Positions 33,453 to 47,894 of a DNA stretch of 64,000 nt are shown in pieces. Position 1 is the first letter of the stretch. The number at the start of each line of letters is the position of its first letter. The notes under the pieces are model-generated. The model had not been told where the DNA came from. It searched no databases and was given only the letters and a program-made list of their open reading frames with translations. A program made the position numbers and the translations under genes. This stretch comes from Citrobacter sp. 18056 (GTDB lineage Bacteria > Pseudomonadota > Gammaproteobacteria > Enterobacterales > Enterobacteriaceae), in NCBI GenBank assembly GCA_902706235.1, contig CACSJR010000004.1, positions 124,001-188,000 on the forward strand, written 5' to 3'.

Positions 33453-36359
33453 ATGCCTTTTACACTTGGTCAACGCTGGATCAGCGATACAGAAAGCGAG
33501 TTAGGATTAGGGACAGTCGTAGCGCTGGATGCGCGCATGGTCACTCTCCTTTATCCGGCAACGGGTGAAAACCGACTGTACGCCCGCAACGACTCCCCCA
33601 TCACCCGCGTGATGTTCAATCCAGGCGATACCATTACCAGCCACGAGGGCTGGCAGCTGCGCGTTGACGAAGTAAAAGAAGAAAATGGCCTGCTGGCGTA
33701 CACCGGTACGCGTCTGGATACCGAAGAAGAAGGCGTGGAACTGCGTGAAGTTCTGCTCGACAGCAAACTCATCTTCAGCAAGCCGCAAGACCGTCTGTTT
33801 GCCGGGCAAATTGACCGTATGGACCGTTTCGCCCTGCGCTACCGTGCGCGTAAGTATCAGAGTGAAGAATACCGTATGCCATGGAGCGGCCTGCGCGGTC
33901 AGCGAACCAGTCTGATCCCACACCAGTTGCACATTGCCCACGACGTGGGTCGTCGCCACGCGCCACGCGTCCTGTTGGCCGATGAAGTGGGTCTCGGGAA
34001 AACCATCGAAGCCGGGATGATTTTGCATCAGCAGTTATTGTCCGGTGCAGCCGAGCGCGTTCTGGTTATCGTGCCGGAAACCCTGCAACATCAGTGGCTG
34101 GTCGAGATGCTGCGCCGTTTCAACCTGCGCTTTGCGCTGTTTGATGATGAGCGTTATGCCGAAGCGCAGCACGACGCGGACAACCCGTTTGAAACCGAAC
34201 AGCTGGTGATCTGCTCGCTAGATTTCGTGCGCCGCAGCAAGCAGCGTCTGGAACACCTGTGCGATGCCGAGTGGGACATCATGGTGGTGGACGAAGCACA
34301 TCACCTGGTCTGGAGCGAAGACGCGCCGAGCCGTGAATATCAGGCCATCGAACAGCTGGCCGAACGCGTGCCGGGCGTTCTGCTTTTAACCGCGACGCCG
34401 GAACAGCTGGGCCTCGAAAGCCACTTTGCGCGTCTGCGCCTGCTGGATCCGAACCGCTTTCACGATTTCGAGCAGTTCGTCGAAGAACAGCAGAATTTCC
34501 GTCCGGTAGCCGACGCCGTTTCTCTGCTGCTGAGCGGCGAGAAGCTGAATAACGAACAGATGAACGCCCTGAGCGAACTGATGGGCGAGCAGGATATTGA
34601 GCCACTGCTTGCGGCGGCGAACAGCAGCAGCGATGACGGCGAAAGCGCCCGTCAGGAACTGATCTCGATGCTGATGGACCGCCACGGCACCAGCCGCGTA
34701 CTGTTCCGTAATACTCGTCACGGCGTGAAAGGCTTCCCGAAACGCGAGCTGCACACCATCAAGCTGCCGCTGCCGACGCAGTATCAGACCGCGATTAAAG
34801 TGTCCGGCATCATGGGTGCGCGTAAATCGTCAGAAGAACGCGCCCGCGACATGCTCTATCCAGAGCAGATTTATCAGGAATTTGAAGGCGATACCGGAAC
34901 CTGGTGGAACTTCGACCCGCGCGTTGAGTGGCTGATGGGCTATCTGACCAGCCACCGCTCACAGAAAGTGCTGGTGATCTGCGCCAAAGCCGCCACTGCG
35001 CTTCAGCTGGAGCAAGTGCTGCGCGAGCGCGAAGGCATCCGTGCCGCCGTGTTCCATGAAGGCATGTCGATTGTTGAACGTGACCGCGCCGCCGCCTGGT
35101 TTGGCGAAGAAGATACCGGCGCGCAAGTGCTGCTGTGTTCTGAAATCGGATCTGAAGGCCGTAACTTCCAGTTTGCCAGCCATCTGGTGATGTTCGATCT
35201 GCCGTTTAACCCGGATCTGCTGGAACAGCGTATTGGTCGTCTGGACCGTATCGGCCAGGCGCACGATATTCAAATCCACGTGCCGTATCTGGAAAAAACC
35301 GCGCAGTCAGTGCTGGTGCGCTGGTTCCACGAAGGTCTGGACGCGTTCGAACATACCTGCCCGACCGGCCGCACCATTTACGACAACGTGCATCCGCAGC
35401 TGATTGAATACCTTGCGGCACCGGAAAATACCGATGGATTCGATGCGCTGATCAAAACCTGTCGCGAACAGCACGATGCGCTGAAAGCCCAGCTTGAGCA
35501 AGGCCGTGACCGTCTGCTGGAGATCAACTCCAACGGCGGTGAAAAAGCGCAGGCGCTGGCAGAAAGCATTGAAGAGCAGGATGACGACACCGGGCTTATT
35601 AGCTTCACCATGAACCTGTTCGACATCATCGGCATTAATCAGGATGACCGCGGTGAAAACCTGATCGTCCTGACGCCTTCCGATCATATGCTGGTTCCGG
35701 ACTTCCCGGGCCTGCCCGAAGATGGCTGCACCGTGACCTTTGAACGTGACGTGGCGCTGTCCCGCGAAGATGCGCAGTTCCTGACCTGGGAACATCCGCT
35801 GATCCGCAACGGTTTGGATCTGATCCTGTCCGGTGATACCGGTAGCAGCACCATTTCACTGTTGAAAAACAAAGCGTTACCGGTTGGCACCCTGCTGCTT
35901 GAGCTGATTTATGTGGTTGAAGCGCAGGCACCGAAGCAGCTTCAGCTGCATCGTTTCCTGCCTGCAACGCCGGTCCGTATGCTGGTCGATAAAAATGGCA
36001 ACAACCTTGCGGCACAAGTCGAGTTTGAAACCTTTAACCGTCAGCTGAGCGCCGTTAACCGTCATACCGGCAGCAAGCTGGTTAACGCCGTGCAGCAGGA
36101 CGTTCACGCCATTCTGCAACAGGGCGAAGCGCAGGTAGAAAAAGTGGCGAAGGCGCTGATAGAAGCGGCTCGTCAGGAAGCTGACGATAAGCTGAGCGCC
36201 GAGCTGTCGCGTCTGGAATCACTGAAAGCGGTCAATCCGAACATCCGTGATGACGAGCTGGAAGCGATTGAAAGCAATCGTCAACAGGTGATGGAAGCCC
36301 TGGCGCAGGCCGGCTGGCGTCTCGATGCGCTGCGACTGATCGTCGTTACGCATCAGTAA
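33453..36359 (+). CDS. rapA: RapA, RNA polymerase-associated Swi2/Snf2 ATPase
   Basis: RapA (HepA) binds core RNA polymerase and uses ATP to recycle it after transcription. At 968 residues it equals the E. coli protein. Two N-terminal Tudor-like domains precede the helicase core: Walker [13 protein letters not shown] near residue 171, DEAH box [10 protein letters not shown] near residue 280, and helicase motifs V and VI ([15 protein letters not shown], then [12 protein letters not shown] near residue 600). The C-terminal third contains the RapA-specific spacer and Rpb2-insertion-like domains. rluA follows 10 nt later and is probably co-transcribed. Confidence 0.98.
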   Translation: MPFTLGQRWISDTESELGLGTVVALDARMVTLLYPATGENRLYARNDSPITRVMFNPGDTITSHEGWQLRVDEVKEENGLLAYTGTRLDTEEEGVELREVLLDSKLIFSKPQDRLFAGQIDRMDRFALRYRARKYQSEEYRMPWSGLRGQRTSLIPHQLHIAHDVGRRHAPRVLLADEVGLGKTIEAGMILHQQLLSGAAERVLVIVPETLQHQWLVEMLRRFNLRFALFDDERYAEAQHDADNPFETEQLVICSLDFVRRSKQRLEHLCDAEWDIMVVDEAHHLVWSEDAPSREYQAIEQLAERVPGVLLLTATPEQLGLESHFARLRLLDPNRFHDFEQFVEEQQNFRPVADAVSLLLSGEKLNNEQMNALSELMGEQDIEPLLAAANSSSDDGESARQELISMLMDRHGTSRVLFRNTRHGVKGFPKRELHTIKLPLPTQYQTAIKVSGIMGARKSSEERARDMLYPEQIYQEFEGDTGTWWNFDPRVEWLMGYLTSHRSQKVLVICAKAATALQLEQVLREREGIRAAVFHEGMSIVERDRAAAWFGEEDTGAQVLLCSEIGSEGRNFQFASHLVMFDLPFNPDLLEQRIGRLDRIGQAHDIQIHVPYLEKTAQSVLVRWFHEGLDAFEHTCPTGRTIYDNVHPQLIEYLAAPENTDGFDALIKTCREQHDALKAQLEQGRDRLLEINSNGGEKAQALAESIEEQDDDTGLISFTMNLFDIIGINQDDRGENLIVLTPSDHMLVPDFPGLPEDGCTVTFERDVALSREDAQFLTWEHPLIRNGLDLILSGDTGSSTISLLKNKALPVGTLLLELIYVVEAQAPKQLQLHRFLPATPVRMLVDKNGNNLAAQVEFETFNRQLSAVNRHTGSKLVNAVQQDVHAILQQGEAQVEKVAKALIEAARQEADDKLSAELSRLESLKAVNPNIRDDELEAIESNRQQVMEALAQAGWRLDALRLIVVTHQ

Positions 36360-36369
36360 GGAAAAAAGT

Positions 36370-37029
36370 ATGGTACTGGAGTCCTACAATCCGCCACAGG
36401 ATCCGTGGCTGGTGGTGCTCTATCAGGATGAGCACATCATGGTGGTCAACAAGCCTAGTGGCCTGTTGTCCGTCCCCGGCCGCCTGGAAAGTCATAAAGA
36501 CAGCGTGATGACGCGGGTGCAGCGTGATTTTCCGCAGGCTGAGTCGGTGCATCGTCTCGATATGGCGACCAGCGGCGTGATTGTTGTGGCTCTGACCAAA
36601 GCGGCGGAACGGGAGCTGAAACGCCAGTTCCGCGAGCGTGAACCGAAAAAGCAGTATCTGGCCCGTGTATGGGGACATCCGGAAAAAGCCGACGGTGTGG
36701 TGGATTTACCGCTGATCTGCGACTGGCCGAACCGTCCAAAGCAAAAAGTCTGTTTCGAGACAGGCAAATCGGCGCAAACCGAATTTGAAGTGCTGGAGTT
36801 CGCCAACGACAACACCGCGCGGGTGCTGCTTAAGCCCATTACCGGCCGCTCGCATCAACTGCGCGTGCATATGCAGGCGCTGGGGCATCCGATTCTGGGT
36901 GATCGTTTCTACGCCACGCCTGAAGCACTGGCAATGGCACCTCGCCTTCTGCTGCACGCAGAAATGCTGACCATCACCCACCCGCAGTTTGGTAATAGCA
37001 TGACGTTTAAGGCACCGGTAGATTTTTGA
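36370..37029 (+). CDS. rluA: RluA, dual-specificity rRNA/tRNA pseudouridine synthase
   Basis: RluA converts U746 of 23S rRNA and U32 of several tRNAs to pseudouridine. Its 219 residues match E. coli. The catalytic aspartate is in the HRLDMATSGV motif near residue 64. The lysine/arginine-rich EPKKQYLARVWG segment follows, and the C-terminal motif KPITGRSHQLRVHM is typical. It has no S4 domain, as expected for RluA. It follows rapA closely and ends in a short hairpin shared with convergent djlA. Confidence 0.98.
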   Translation: MVLESYNPPQDPWLVVLYQDEHIMVVNKPSGLLSVPGRLESHKDSVMTRVQRDFPQAESVHRLDMATSGVIVVALTKAAERELKRQFREREPKKQYLARVWGHPEKADGVVDLPLICDWPNRPKQKVCFETGKSAQTEFEVLEFANDNTARVLLKPITGRSHQLRVHMQALGHPILGDRFYATPEALAMAPRLLLHAEMLTITHPQFGNSMTFKAPVDF

Positions 37030-37034
37030 GATGT

Positions 37035-37054
37035 CCCTCTCCGGCTGGAGAGGG
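37035..37054. terminator. Hairpin between convergent rluA and djlA
   Basis: A perfect 8-bp stem CCCTCTCC/GGAGAGGG with a GGCT loop sits 6 nt after rluA and 14 nt before the djlA stop. There is no clear T-run on either strand, so it may be an mRNA-end stabiliser or a weak bidirectional terminator. Confidence 0.5.
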
Positions 37055-37067
37055 CATTCAGAACAGG

Positions 37068-37886
37068 TTACTTAATTCCTTTCTGTTCCTTCACTAATTC
37101 ATAAGCTCGCTGAATTTCCTGCGCTTTTTGCTTCGCCATTTCCATCATTTCCGGCGGTAAACCTTTCGCCACCAGCTTATCCGGGTGATGTTCGCTCATC
37201 AGCTTGCGATAGGCGCGCTTGATGGTCGTCGCATCATCCGTCGATTTCACACCGAGCACGTTACACGCATCTTCAAGCGTAGGGCCACGCTGCGCCTGCT
37301 GCCAGCCACCGCCGGACTGCGATTGCTGCTGATAGCCGCCGCCGAACTGTGCGCCACCCTGCATCATGCGCAGGAACTGTTCAAACTGGGCGCGGGAGAT
37401 ACCGAGTTCGTCGGCGATGACAAACAGCACTTCACGTTCGTTAGGGTGCAATGAGCCGTCGGCAAACGCGGCCTGAATCTGAATTTCCAGAAACATCCTA
37501 ATTAAATCGAAGCGACCAAAACAGACACCACGGAACGCACGCATCTTCTCACGCAGCGGGTAATTATCCGCTTTACCGACACGGAAAGCCTGCTGCGCCG
37601 CGATGCGGGACTCGCCGTGAAGATTCATGCGGTCCATCAGAATACTGGCAACATGGATATCCGCTTCGGTCACGCGACCTTTCGATTTGGTCAAATGCCC
37701 CATCACCTCAAAGGTGGTGGCAAAGAACAGCGACTGACGCTCTTGCTGGTTGGCAAAAAAGTTGAGCCTGCGGCTACGCGCCTTATCAAACATGTGGCCA
37801 ATCAGCAGTCCAAGTACCGCTCCCCAGAATCCGCCACCCATCATAAGTGCGACGGCCACACCAATCACTTTACCCCAATACTGCAT
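37068..37886 (-). CDS. djlA: DjlA, membrane-anchored DnaJ-like co-chaperone
   Basis: DjlA stimulates DnaK at the inner membrane and influences the Rcs capsule phosphorelay. One N-terminal transmembrane helix with glycine-rich dimerisation character spans about residues 7-31. A TerB-like helical domain follows (about residues 50-180), then a Gln/Gly-rich linker, and a C-terminal J-domain with the HPD triad in [12 protein letters not shown] near residue 233. It has 272 residues, against 271 in E. coli. It is divergent from lptD. Confidence 0.97.
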   Translation of the reverse strand: MQYWGKVIGVAVALMMGGGFWGAVLGLLIGHMFDKARSRRLNFFANQQERQSLFFATTFEVMGHLTKSKGRVTEADIHVASILMDRMNLHGESRIAAQQAFRVGKADNYPLREKMRAFRGVCFGRFDLIRMFLEIQIQAAFADGSLHPNEREVLFVIADELGISRAQFEQFLRMMQGGAQFGGGYQQQSQSGGGWQQAQRGPTLEDACNVLGVKSTDDATTIKRAYRKLMSEHHPDKLVAKGLPPEMMEMAKQKAQEIQRAYELVKEQKGIK

Positions 37887-38147
37887 AGACTCCCCGGATA
37901 GTCATAATCATCATGTCGCAGGTAATGACTTCCGCCTTGATAAAAGGCGATTTTCGCAGCGATGACCTGATGGTCAGTGCAGGACATAACCTATAATTTG
38001 CTTTATCATACTCGCCATTCTACACAGTGCCTAACGCCACTGGCTCGAAGCGGCAGGATTAACACTGGCGCGTGACCGATGAGTACGTTAGTCTCTGACC
38101 GTTTGCAAGCCGCGAAGCCACAGATGACGGAACAACAAATAAAACGT

Positions 38148-40496
38148 ATGAAAAAACGTATTCCCACCCTTCTGGCAACCCTGATCGCCAGCGCCCTGTA
38201 CAGTCAACAGGGTGCGGCGGCCGACCTCGCATCACAATGTATGCTGGGGGTACCAAGCTATAACCGTCCGCTGGTTCAGGGGGATACTAATAACCTGCCT
38301 GTCACCATCAACGCCGACCATGCCAAGGGTAATTACCCTGATGATGCCGTATTTACCGGCAATGTCGATATTAATCAGGCGAACAGTCGATTACAGGCAG
38401 ACGAAGTGCAATTGCACCAGAAGCAGGCGCCTGGACAGGCGGATCCGGTTCGCACCGTAGATGCTTTGGGCAATGTACACTATGACGATAATCAGGTGAT
38501 CCTGAAAGGTCCTAAAGCCTGGTCCAATCTGAATACCAAAGATACCAACGTCTGGAAAGGCGACTATCAAATGGTCGACCGTCAAGGCCGTGGTACTGCT
38601 GACGTCATGAAACAGCGTGGCGAAAACCGGTATACCATTCTCGATAACGGAACCTTTACCTCCTGTCTGCCAGGTTCGAACACCTGGAGCGTGGTCGGAA
38701 GCGAAGTGATTCAGGACCGCCAGGAGCAGGTTGCCGAAATCTGGAACGCCCGCTTTAAAATCGGCCCGGTGCCGGTGTTTTATAGCCCCTATCTGCAGCT
38801 ACCGATTGGTGACAAACGCCGTTCAGGTTTCCTGATCCCGAATGCCAAATACAGCAGTAATAACGGTACGGAAATCTACCTGCCGTATTACTGGAACATC
38901 GCGCCGAACTTCGATGCCACCATCACGCCACACTATATGGAAAAGCGCGGCGGCGTGATGTGGGAGAACGAATTCCGCTATCTGACTAAGGCGGGTGCAG
39001 GGCTGTTTGAATTCGACTATTTGAACAAAGATAAAGTCTACGAAGACGAACACCCTGGAGACGATGATAGCCGTCGCTGGCTCTTCTACTGGCGACATGC
39101 CGGCGTGATGGACCAGGTGTGGCGCTTCAATGTCGACTACACCAAAGTCAGCGATCCGACCTACTTCAACGACTTTGATTCCAAATACGGTTCCAGTACC
39201 GACGGTTACGCCACGCAGAAATTCAGCGTTGGCTATGCCATTGAGAACTTTAACGCCACCGTATCCAGCAAGCAGTTCCAGGTCTTTGATACAGAAAACT
39301 CAAACTCCTATGCCGCACAACCGCAGTTGGACGTTAACTACTACCAGAATGACGTTGGGCCGTTTGACACCCATATCTATGGTCAGGTAGTGCATTTCAA
39401 AAACACTAATGACAACATGCCAGAAGCGACGCGTGTACACCTGGAACCGACCATCGATTTGCCACTGTCGAACGGTTGGGGAAGCATCGACACCGAAGCC
39501 AAGCTGATGGCGACACATTATCAGCAGGATGACGTCGACTGGTACAACACCCGTTATGGCACGAATCTGAAAGAAAACGTTAACCGCGTACTGCCGCAGT
39601 TTAAAATTGACGGCAAAATGGTCTTTGAGCGCGATATGGACTGGTCACAGGGCTATACCCAGACCCTCGAACCACGCGTACAGTACCTGTATGTGCCGTA
39701 CAAAGATCAAAGCGATATCATGTCGTACGATTCAACGTTGCTGCAATCGGACTACAGCGGCCTGTTCCGTGACCGGACCTACAGCGGCCTGGACCGAATC
39801 GCGTCGGCTAACCAGGTGACGACCGGCCTCACCTCTCGCGTTTATGATGAAAACGCCGTTGAACGTTTTAACGTTTCTGTGGGTCAAATCTACTACTTCA
39901 CGCCAACGCGTACGGGTGATGAAGGAGCCGAATGGTCTCAAAGCGATCAAAAAGGCTCGTTGGTATGGGCCGGTGATACCTATTGGCGCATGACTGACCA
40001 ATGGGGCCTGCGTGGCGGTATTCAATACGATACGCGTCTGGATAACGTGGCCACCGGCAACGGTACCGTCGAGTATCGTCGCGATGAAAACCGCTTAGTC
40101 CAGTTGAACTACCGTTACGCCAGCCCGGAGTATATTCAGGCGACACTGCCTTCCTACTCCACGGCACAGCAGTATAAAGACGGGATTTCCCAGGTGGGCA
40201 TGACGGCAAGCTGGCCGGTCGTTGACCGTTGGTCTGTCGTTGGCGCGTATTACTACGACACTAACGCCAACAAACCAGCGGATCAGATGATAGCCGTACA
40301 GTATAACTCCTGCTGTTATGCTCTCCGTCTCGGCTATGAGCGTAAGCTCAACGGTTGGGATCCTAACAATGTCCAGGGTGTGTACGACAACGTCGTCGGC
40401 TTCAATATCGAACTGCGTGGCCTGAGCTCTAACTATGGTCTTGGCACACAGCAGATGTTGCGTTCGACCATCATGCCGTACCAAAGCTCTTTGTAA
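38148..40496 (+). CDS. lptD: LptD, outer-membrane LPS assembly barrel
   Basis: LptD (Imp/OstA) with the lipoprotein LptE inserts lipopolysaccharide into the outer leaflet. The start at 38148 gives [17 protein letters not shown] and a signal peptide cut after AAA, leaving 782 residues (784 in E. coli). The open frame continues 23 codons upstream without a signal-like sequence or homology. The first cysteine is at residue 31, the second in TSCLPGS, and a CC pair in NSCCYAL near the C-terminus. This matches the two long-range disulfides needed for function. surA follows in the same direction. Confidence 0.97.
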   Translation: MKKRIPTLLATLIASALYSQQGAAADLASQCMLGVPSYNRPLVQGDTNNLPVTINADHAKGNYPDDAVFTGNVDINQANSRLQADEVQLHQKQAPGQADPVRTVDALGNVHYDDNQVILKGPKAWSNLNTKDTNVWKGDYQMVDRQGRGTADVMKQRGENRYTILDNGTFTSCLPGSNTWSVVGSEVIQDRQEQVAEIWNARFKIGPVPVFYSPYLQLPIGDKRRSGFLIPNAKYSSNNGTEIYLPYYWNIAPNFDATITPHYMEKRGGVMWENEFRYLTKAGAGLFEFDYLNKDKVYEDEHPGDDDSRRWLFYWRHAGVMDQVWRFNVDYTKVSDPTYFNDFDSKYGSSTDGYATQKFSVGYAIENFNATVSSKQFQVFDTENSNSYAAQPQLDVNYYQNDVGPFDTHIYGQVVHFKNTNDNMPEATRVHLEPTIDLPLSNGWGSIDTEAKLMATHYQQDDVDWYNTRYGTNLKENVNRVLPQFKIDGKMVFERDMDWSQGYTQTLEPRVQYLYVPYKDQSDIMSYDSTLLQSDYSGLFRDRTYSGLDRIASANQVTTGLTSRVYDENAVERFNVSVGQIYYFTPTRTGDEGAEWSQSDQKGSLVWAGDTYWRMTDQWGLRGGIQYDTRLDNVATGNGTVEYRRDENRLVQLNYRYASPEYIQATLPSYSTAQQYKDGISQVGMTASWPVVDRWSVVGAYYYDTNANKPADQMIAVQYNSCCYALRLGYERKLNGWDPNNVQGVYDNVVGFNIELRGLSSNYGLGTQQMLRSTIMPYQSSL

Positions 40497-40550
40497 CGCC
40501 ACGGTATTAGAAACGTAATCCGCTTTGCGGTTAATTGAAATGGAAAGAGT

Positions 40551-41837
40551 ATGAAGAACTGGAAAACGCTGCTTCTCGGTATCGCCATGGTTGCGAATAC
40601 CAGTTTCGCCGCCCCACAGGTTGTCGATAAGGTAGCAGCTGTCGTAAATAACGGCGTTGTACTGGAAAGCGATGTCGATAATTTGATGCAGTCCGTAAAA
40701 GGAAATGCAACCCAGGCCGGACAACAATTACCGGATGACGCCACGCTGCGTCACCAGATTCTGGAACGTCTGATCATGGACCAGGTTGTCCTGCAGATGG
40801 GCCAGAAAATGGGCGTAAAAATCACTGACGCACAGCTCGATCAGGCCATCACCAACATCGCCAAGCAGAACAATATGTCGATGGATCAGATGCGTAGCCG
40901 TCTGGCCTACGATGGTATGAACTACAGTACCTATCGCGAACAGATCCGCAAAGAGATGACTATCTCTGAAGTGCGTAATAACGAAGTTCGTCGTCGTATT
41001 ACCGTACTGCCGCAGGAAGTTGATGCATTGGCTTCACAGATTGGCAATCAGAACGATGCCAGCACTGAGCTGAATCTGAGCCACATCCTGATCCCGCTGC
41101 CGGAAAACCCAAGCTCTGATCAGGTTAACGAAGCGGAAGCTCAGGCGCGCTCGGTTGTCGATCAGGCAAACAAAGGCGCTGACTTCGGGAAACTCGCTAT
41201 CACTTACTCCGCTGACCAACAGGCACTGAAAGGCGGCCAGATGGGCTGGGGACGTATTCAGGAACTGCCGTCAATCTTCGCGCAGGCCCTGAGCACTGCG
41301 AAAAAAGGCGATGTGATTGGTCCGATCCGTTCCGGTGTGGGCTTCCACGTCATCAAAGTGAACGATCTGCGCGGTCAGAGCCAGAGCATTTCTGTAACCG
41401 AAGTTCATTCCCGTCACATCCTGCTGAAGCCATCGCCAATCATGACTGACGACCAGGCACGTGCGAAGCTGGAAGCCGTGGCTGCGGACATTAAGAGTGG
41501 TAAAACCACCTTTGATAAAGCGGCGAAAGAACTGTCTCAGGACCCAGGTTCTGCAAACCAGGGCGGTGATTTAGGCTGGGGCACTCCGGACATGTACGAT
41601 CCGGCATTCCGTGATGCACTGATGAAACTGAGCAAAGGCGAAATCAGCGCCCCGGTTCACTCCTCGTTCGGCTGGCACCTGATTCAGCTGCTGGATACCC
41701 GTAACGTGGACCGCACCGATGCAGCACAGAAAGACAGGGCTTACCGCATGCTGATGAACCGTAAGTTTGCTGAAGAAGCGGCAACCTGGATGCAGGAACA
41801 ACGTGCCAGCGCGTACGTCAAAATTCTGAGCAACTGA
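40551..41837 (+). CDS. surA: SurA, periplasmic outer-membrane protein chaperone
   Basis: SurA escorts unfolded outer-membrane proteins, including LptD, to the BAM complex. The 428-residue protein begins with a signal peptide ([20 protein letters not shown]). An N-terminal chaperone domain follows, then two parvulin-type prolyl isomerase domains ([14 protein letters not shown] and [14 protein letters not shown] mark their starts), and a C-terminal helix that packs on the chaperone domain. Its stop codon overlaps the pdxA start. The order lptD-surA-pdxA-rsmA-apaGH is the classical enterobacterial operon. Confidence 0.98.
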   Translation: MKNWKTLLLGIAMVANTSFAAPQVVDKVAAVVNNGVVLESDVDNLMQSVKGNATQAGQQLPDDATLRHQILERLIMDQVVLQMGQKMGVKITDAQLDQAITNIAKQNNMSMDQMRSRLAYDGMNYSTYREQIRKEMTISEVRNNEVRRRITVLPQEVDALASQIGNQNDASTELNLSHILIPLPENPSSDQVNEAEAQARSVVDQANKGADFGKLAITYSADQQALKGGQMGWGRIQELPSIFAQALSTAKKGDVIGPIRSGVGFHVIKVNDLRGQSQSISVTEVHSRHILLKPSPIMTDDQARAKLEAVAADIKSGKTTFDKAAKELSQDPGSANQGGDLGWGTPDMYDPAFRDALMKLSKGEISAPVHSSFGWHLIQLLDTRNVDRTDAAQKDRAYRMLMNRKFAEEAATWMQEQRASAYVKILSN

Positions 41838-42826
41838 TGACACAGCCCCAACGTGTGGTTATCACTCCCGGCGAACCCGCCGGGATTGGCCCAGACCTCG
41901 TGGTTCAACTGGCACAGTGTGACTGGCCTGTTGAACTGGTGGTTTGCGCTGATGAAACGCTTCTGACAGACCGGGCAGCAATGCTCGGTTTGCCGTTAAC
42001 GCTCCTGCCCTACGATGCCGCTCTGGCACCTGTGCCGCAAAAAGCCGGTACGCTGACTCTCCTTCCCGTCCCCCTTCAGGCTCCCGTTACACCAGGCACA
42101 CTTAACGTGCTGAACGGCCCTTATGTGGTGGAAACCCTGGCACGCGCCTGCGATGGCAGTACCGAAGGCGAGTTTGCCGCCCTGATTACCGGGCCGGTGC
42201 AAAAGAGCATCATCAACGATGCCGGGATTGCGTTTACCGGACACACCGAATTCTTCGAAGAGCGTTCTCACACCGCTAAAGTGGTGATGATGCTGGCAAC
42301 AGAAGAGCTGCGCGTCGCACTCGCAACGACCCACCTGCCGCTCAAAGCCATTAGCGATGCGATTACGACAGATGTCCTGCGCGACGTGATTACCATTCTG
42401 GATACCGACCTGCGCACGAAGTTTGGCATTGCCAAGCCGCATATCCTGGTGTGTGGGCTGAATCCGCATGCCGGTGAAGGCGGGCATATGGGGATGGAAG
42501 AGATAGACACCATCATTCCGGTGCTCGAAGAAATGCGCGCTAAGGGCATGAATCTGAGTGGGCCGCTGCCCGCAGATACCCTGTTTCAGCCAAAATATCT
42601 CGACAATGCCGACGCAGTCCTCGCGATGTACCACGATCAGGGCCTGCCCGTGCTAAAATACCAGGGTTTCGGCCGTGCCGTGAATATCACGCTCGGTTTA
42701 CCTTTTATCCGTACGTCCGTTGACCACGGCACCGCGCTAGAACTGGCGGGTCAGGGGAAAGCAAACGTCGGCAGTTTTATTACGGCGCTTAATCTCGCCA
42801 TCAAAATGATCAGTAACTCTCAATGA
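41837..42826 (+). CDS. pdxA: PdxA, 4-hydroxythreonine-4-phosphate dehydrogenase
   Basis: PdxA oxidises 4-phosphohydroxy-L-threonine with NAD+ in pyridoxal-5'-phosphate synthesis. It has 329 residues as in E. coli. The N-terminal [15 protein letters not shown] motif and the metal-site histidines are present in FTGHTEFF (near residue 136), [11 protein letters not shown] (near residue 208) and [11 protein letters not shown] (near residue 263). It starts on the last base of surA and overlaps rsmA by 4 nt, so the genes are coupled. Confidence 0.98.
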   Translation: MTQPQRVVITPGEPAGIGPDLVVQLAQCDWPVELVVCADETLLTDRAAMLGLPLTLLPYDAALAPVPQKAGTLTLLPVPLQAPVTPGTLNVLNGPYVVETLARACDGSTEGEFAALITGPVQKSIINDAGIAFTGHTEFFEERSHTAKVVMMLATEELRVALATTHLPLKAISDAITTDVLRDVITILDTDLRTKFGIAKPHILVCGLNPHAGEGGHMGMEEIDTIIPVLEEMRAKGMNLSGPLPADTLFQPKYLDNADAVLAMYHDQGLPVLKYQGFGRAVNITLGLPFIRTSVDHGTALELAGQGKANVGSFITALNLAIKMISNSQ

Positions 42827-43644
42827 ATAATCGAGTCCATCAGGGCCACTTAGCCCGAAAACGCTTCGGGCAAAACTTCCTCAACGATCAGTTTGTCATC
42901 GACAGCATCGTTTCGGCTATCAACCCGCAGAAAGGTCAGGCCATTGTTGAAATCGGCCCGGGTCTTGCCGCATTGACCGAGCCGGTTGGCGAACGTCTGG
43001 ATAAACTGACCGTCATCGAACTGGACCGTGACCTGGCTGCACGCCTGCAAACGCACCCGTTCCTTGGACCAAAGCTGACAATTTTTCAGCAAGATGCGAT
43101 GACCATGAACTTCGGCGAGCTGTCGAAGGAAATGGGCCAGCCGCTGCGCGTGTTCGGTAACCTGCCGTACAACATCTCTACCCCGCTGATGTTCCACCTG
43201 TTTAGCTATACTGATGCCATTGCCGACATGCACTTCATGCTGCAAAAAGAAGTGGTAAATCGTCTGGTTGCAGGGCCAAACAGTAAGGCGTATGGTCGTT
43301 TAAGCGTCATGGCGCAGTACTACTGCCAGATTATCCCTGTGCTGGAAGTGCCGCCAACCGCCTTTACGCCACCGCCAAAAGTGGATTCTGCCGTTGTTCG
43401 CCTGGTGCCTTACACCACGCTGCCGCATCCGGTCAAAGAGGTTCGTGTGTTAAGCCGAATCACCACCGAAGCGTTCAACCAGCGTCGTAAGACTATCCGT
43501 AACAGCCTCGGCAATATCTTCTCTGTCGAACTGTTGACTGAGCTTGGCGTTGACCCGGCGATGCGTGCAGAAAATATCTCTGTGGCCCAGTACTGCCGCC
43601 TGGCAAACTGGCTGTCAGAAAATGCGCCTCAGAAGGAGAGCTAA
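42823..43644 (+). CDS. rsmA: RsmA (KsgA), 16S rRNA adenine dimethyltransferase
   Basis: RsmA dimethylates A1518 and A1519 at the 3' end of 16S rRNA, a late check in 30S assembly; its loss gives kasugamycin resistance. The 273 residues match E. coli. SAM-binding motif I is [14 protein letters not shown] near residue 43, the acidic motif ELDRDLAA follows, and the catalytic NLPYNIS is at about residues 113-119. The C-terminal helical domain contains [12 protein letters not shown]. The gene overlaps pdxA and precedes apaG by 3 nt. Confidence 0.98.
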   Translation: MNNRVHQGHLARKRFGQNFLNDQFVIDSIVSAINPQKGQAIVEIGPGLAALTEPVGERLDKLTVIELDRDLAARLQTHPFLGPKLTIFQQDAMTMNFGELSKEMGQPLRVFGNLPYNISTPLMFHLFSYTDAIADMHFMLQKEVVNRLVAGPNSKAYGRLSVMAQYYCQIIPVLEVPPTAFTPPPKVDSAVVRLVPYTTLPHPVKEVRVLSRITTEAFNQRRKTIRNSLGNIFSVELLTELGVDPAMRAENISVAQYCRLANWLSENAPQKES

Positions 43645-43647
43645 ACC

Positions 43648-44025
43648 ATGATCAATTCGCCCCGTGTCTGTGTCCAGGTACAAAGCGTCTACATTGAGTC
43701 CCAGTCCTCGCCGGACGATGAACGCTATGTTTTTGCTTATACGGTCACGATTCGTAATCTGGGGCGAGGATCGGTGCAGCTGCTTGGGCGCTACTGGTTG
43801 ATTACTAACGGCCACGGTCGTGAAACCGAGGTTCAGGGCGAAGGTGTCATCGGCGTTCAGCCACACATTGCTCCGGGCAACGAATATCAGTACACCAGCG
43901 GTGCCGTGCTGGAAACGCCACTCGGCACCATGCAGGGTCACTATGACATGATCGACGCTGACGGTAACCCGTTCAGCATTGATATTCCCGTTTTCCGTCT
44001 GGCCGTGCCAGCTCTCATCCATTGA
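43648..44025 (+). CDS. apaG: ApaG, ApaG/FNIII-like domain protein
   Basis: ApaG is a small (125-residue) protein with a fibronectin-III-like beta sandwich. It is linked by position to ApaH and, in other bacteria, to Mg/Co resistance. Its exact biochemical role is not settled. The conserved glycine-rich stretch [19 protein letters not shown] and the C-terminal [11 protein letters not shown] are present. It begins 3 nt after rsmA and ends 4 nt before apaH. Confidence 0.96.
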   Translation: MINSPRVCVQVQSVYIESQSSPDDERYVFAYTVTIRNLGRGSVQLLGRYWLITNGHGRETEVQGEGVIGVQPHIAPGNEYQYTSGAVLETPLGTMQGHYDMIDADGNPFSIDIPVFRLAVPALIH

Positions 44026-44029
44026 TAAA

Positions 44030-44878
44030 ATGAGCACATACCTTATTGGCGACGTTCACGGCTGCTACGATGAACTGATCGCGTTATTAAAGCAGGTGGA
44101 ATTTACCCCTGGACGAGACACGTTGTGGCTGACAGGCGATCTGGTGGCCCGCGGCCCCGCATCGCTCGACGTTCTGCGCTACGTGAAATCTCTGGGTGAT
44201 AGCGTGCGTATGGTTCTCGGCAATCACGATTTGCATCTGCTGGCGGTATTCGCCGGGATCAGTCGTAATAAGCCGAAAGACCGACTCACGCCGCTACTGG
44301 AAGCGCCGGATGCTGACGAACTGCTGAACTGGCTACGCCGTCAGCCGCTGCTGCAAGTTGATAAAGAGAAGAAACTGGTGATGGCCCATGCCGGGATCAC
44401 TCCGCAGTGGGATCTTGATACCGCGGAGCTTTGCGCTCGCGACGTTGAAGCGGTGCTATGCAGCGATTCCTATCCGTTCTTCCTTGACGCCATGTATGGC
44501 GATTTGCCGAACCATTGGTCGCCAGAGCTGACAGGTCTTGCACGTCTGCGCTTTATCACCAACGCCTTTACGCGGATGCGTTACTGCTTCCCGAACGGTC
44601 AGCTCGATATGTACACCAAAGAGTCGCCGGAAAACGCGCCTGTACCGCTAAAACCGTGGTTTGCTATTCCTGGCCCCGTCACTGAAGAGTACAGCGTCAT
44701 TTTTGGCCACTGGGCTTCGCTGGAAGGCAAAGGAACGCCGGAAGGGATTTACGGTCTGGATACCGGATGCTGCTGGGGCGGGGATTTAACGTGTCTGCGC
44801 TGGGAAGATAAGAAATACTTTGTGCAACCGTCTAATCGTCATCTCGATCTCGGCGAAGAAGAAGCCGTCGCGTCTTAA
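44030..44878 (+). CDS. apaH: ApaH, symmetrical Ap4A hydrolase
   Basis: ApaH cleaves diadenosine tetraphosphate to two ADP and removes Np4 caps from RNA. I chose the ATG at 44030 ([15 protein letters not shown]), giving 282 residues, close to the 280 of E. coli; the open frame upstream runs through apaG. Metallophosphatase motifs are complete: GDVHG near residue 8, GDLVARGP near residue 36, GNHDLH near residue 64, and MAHAGI near residue 120. It is the last gene of the lptD-apaH run and meets folA head to tail across a hairpin. Confidence 0.97.
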   Translation: MSTYLIGDVHGCYDELIALLKQVEFTPGRDTLWLTGDLVARGPASLDVLRYVKSLGDSVRMVLGNHDLHLLAVFAGISRNKPKDRLTPLLEAPDADELLNWLRRQPLLQVDKEKKLVMAHAGITPQWDLDTAELCARDVEAVLCSDSYPFFLDAMYGDLPNHWSPELTGLARLRFITNAFTRMRYCFPNGQLDMYTKESPENAPVPLKPWFAIPGPVTEEYSVIFGHWASLEGKGTPEGIYGLDTGCCWGGDLTCLRWEDKKYFVQPSNRHLDLGEEEAVAS

Positions 44879-44881
44879 TAT

Positions 44882-44910
44882 TATCCCCCCACCCGTCGGG
44901 TGAGGGGATA
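44882..44910. terminator. Hairpin between convergent apaH and folA
   Basis: TATCCCC and CACCC on the left pair with GGGTG and GGGGATA on the right, with one mismatch. It starts 4 nt after apaH and ends 4 nt before the folA stop. Without long T-runs it is a plausible but weak bidirectional terminator. Confidence 0.55.
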
Positions 44911-44913
44911 CGC

Positions 44914-47363
<2,450 letters not shown>

Positions 47364-47371
<8 letters not shown>

Positions 47372-47894
47372 GATGCACCTCCTGCCACTCGAGCAGACGC
47401 TGTTTGTAATGCCGGGCCTCGGCGACAAGCGTTTCATCGTCGCAGATAAAGGTGCAATGCATGGCGAACGGCGGCAGCCAGTTCAGGCCGCAATACAGCG
47501 CCGTCGCCTGTAATGGCTGCGCCAGAACGTCAAAACCGGGGAAACTGCCAATCGCGAAATGATCGTCTCCACCACCGGTCGTCACTGCCCACAACAGGCT
47601 TTTACCGTGCAGCGCTTTTCCGCCGTGCCCGTAGGCCCAGCCGTGAGACAGAACTTTATCAATCCAGAGTTTGAGGAGTGGCGGCACGCTGTACCACTGC
47701 ATGGGGTGCTGCCAGATGACCAGGTCGGCGCGGGAAAGCGCCTCCTGCTCAGCGGCAATGTCGATATTGAAATCGGGATAGAGGTGATACAGAGAGCGAA
47801 TTTCTACGCCGTCGATTTCCCTTGCCTGCTCGAGCATCCGTTTATTCGCATGCGAATGCTGCGGATAAGGATGCGCATAAATAATCAAAATCAT
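47364..47894 (-). CDS. kefF: KefF, KefC ancillary quinone oxidoreductase
   Basis: KefF is an FMN flavodoxin-fold oxidoreductase that binds KefC and is required for its full activity. The 176 residues equal the E. coli length. The FMN region includes [20 protein letters not shown] at the N-terminus and [20 protein letters not shown] near residue 72. The start codon directly abuts a long inverted repeat (47895-47962), and the only ribosome-binding-site candidate, ACAGG, lies inside that stem. The kefF-kefC pair is translationally coupled by an 8-nt overlap. Confidence 0.97.

Noticed and set aside
38079-38147. 23-codon N-terminal extension of LptD
   Set aside because: It would bury the signal peptide, has no homology to known LptD, and the [11 protein letters not shown] start is conserved.
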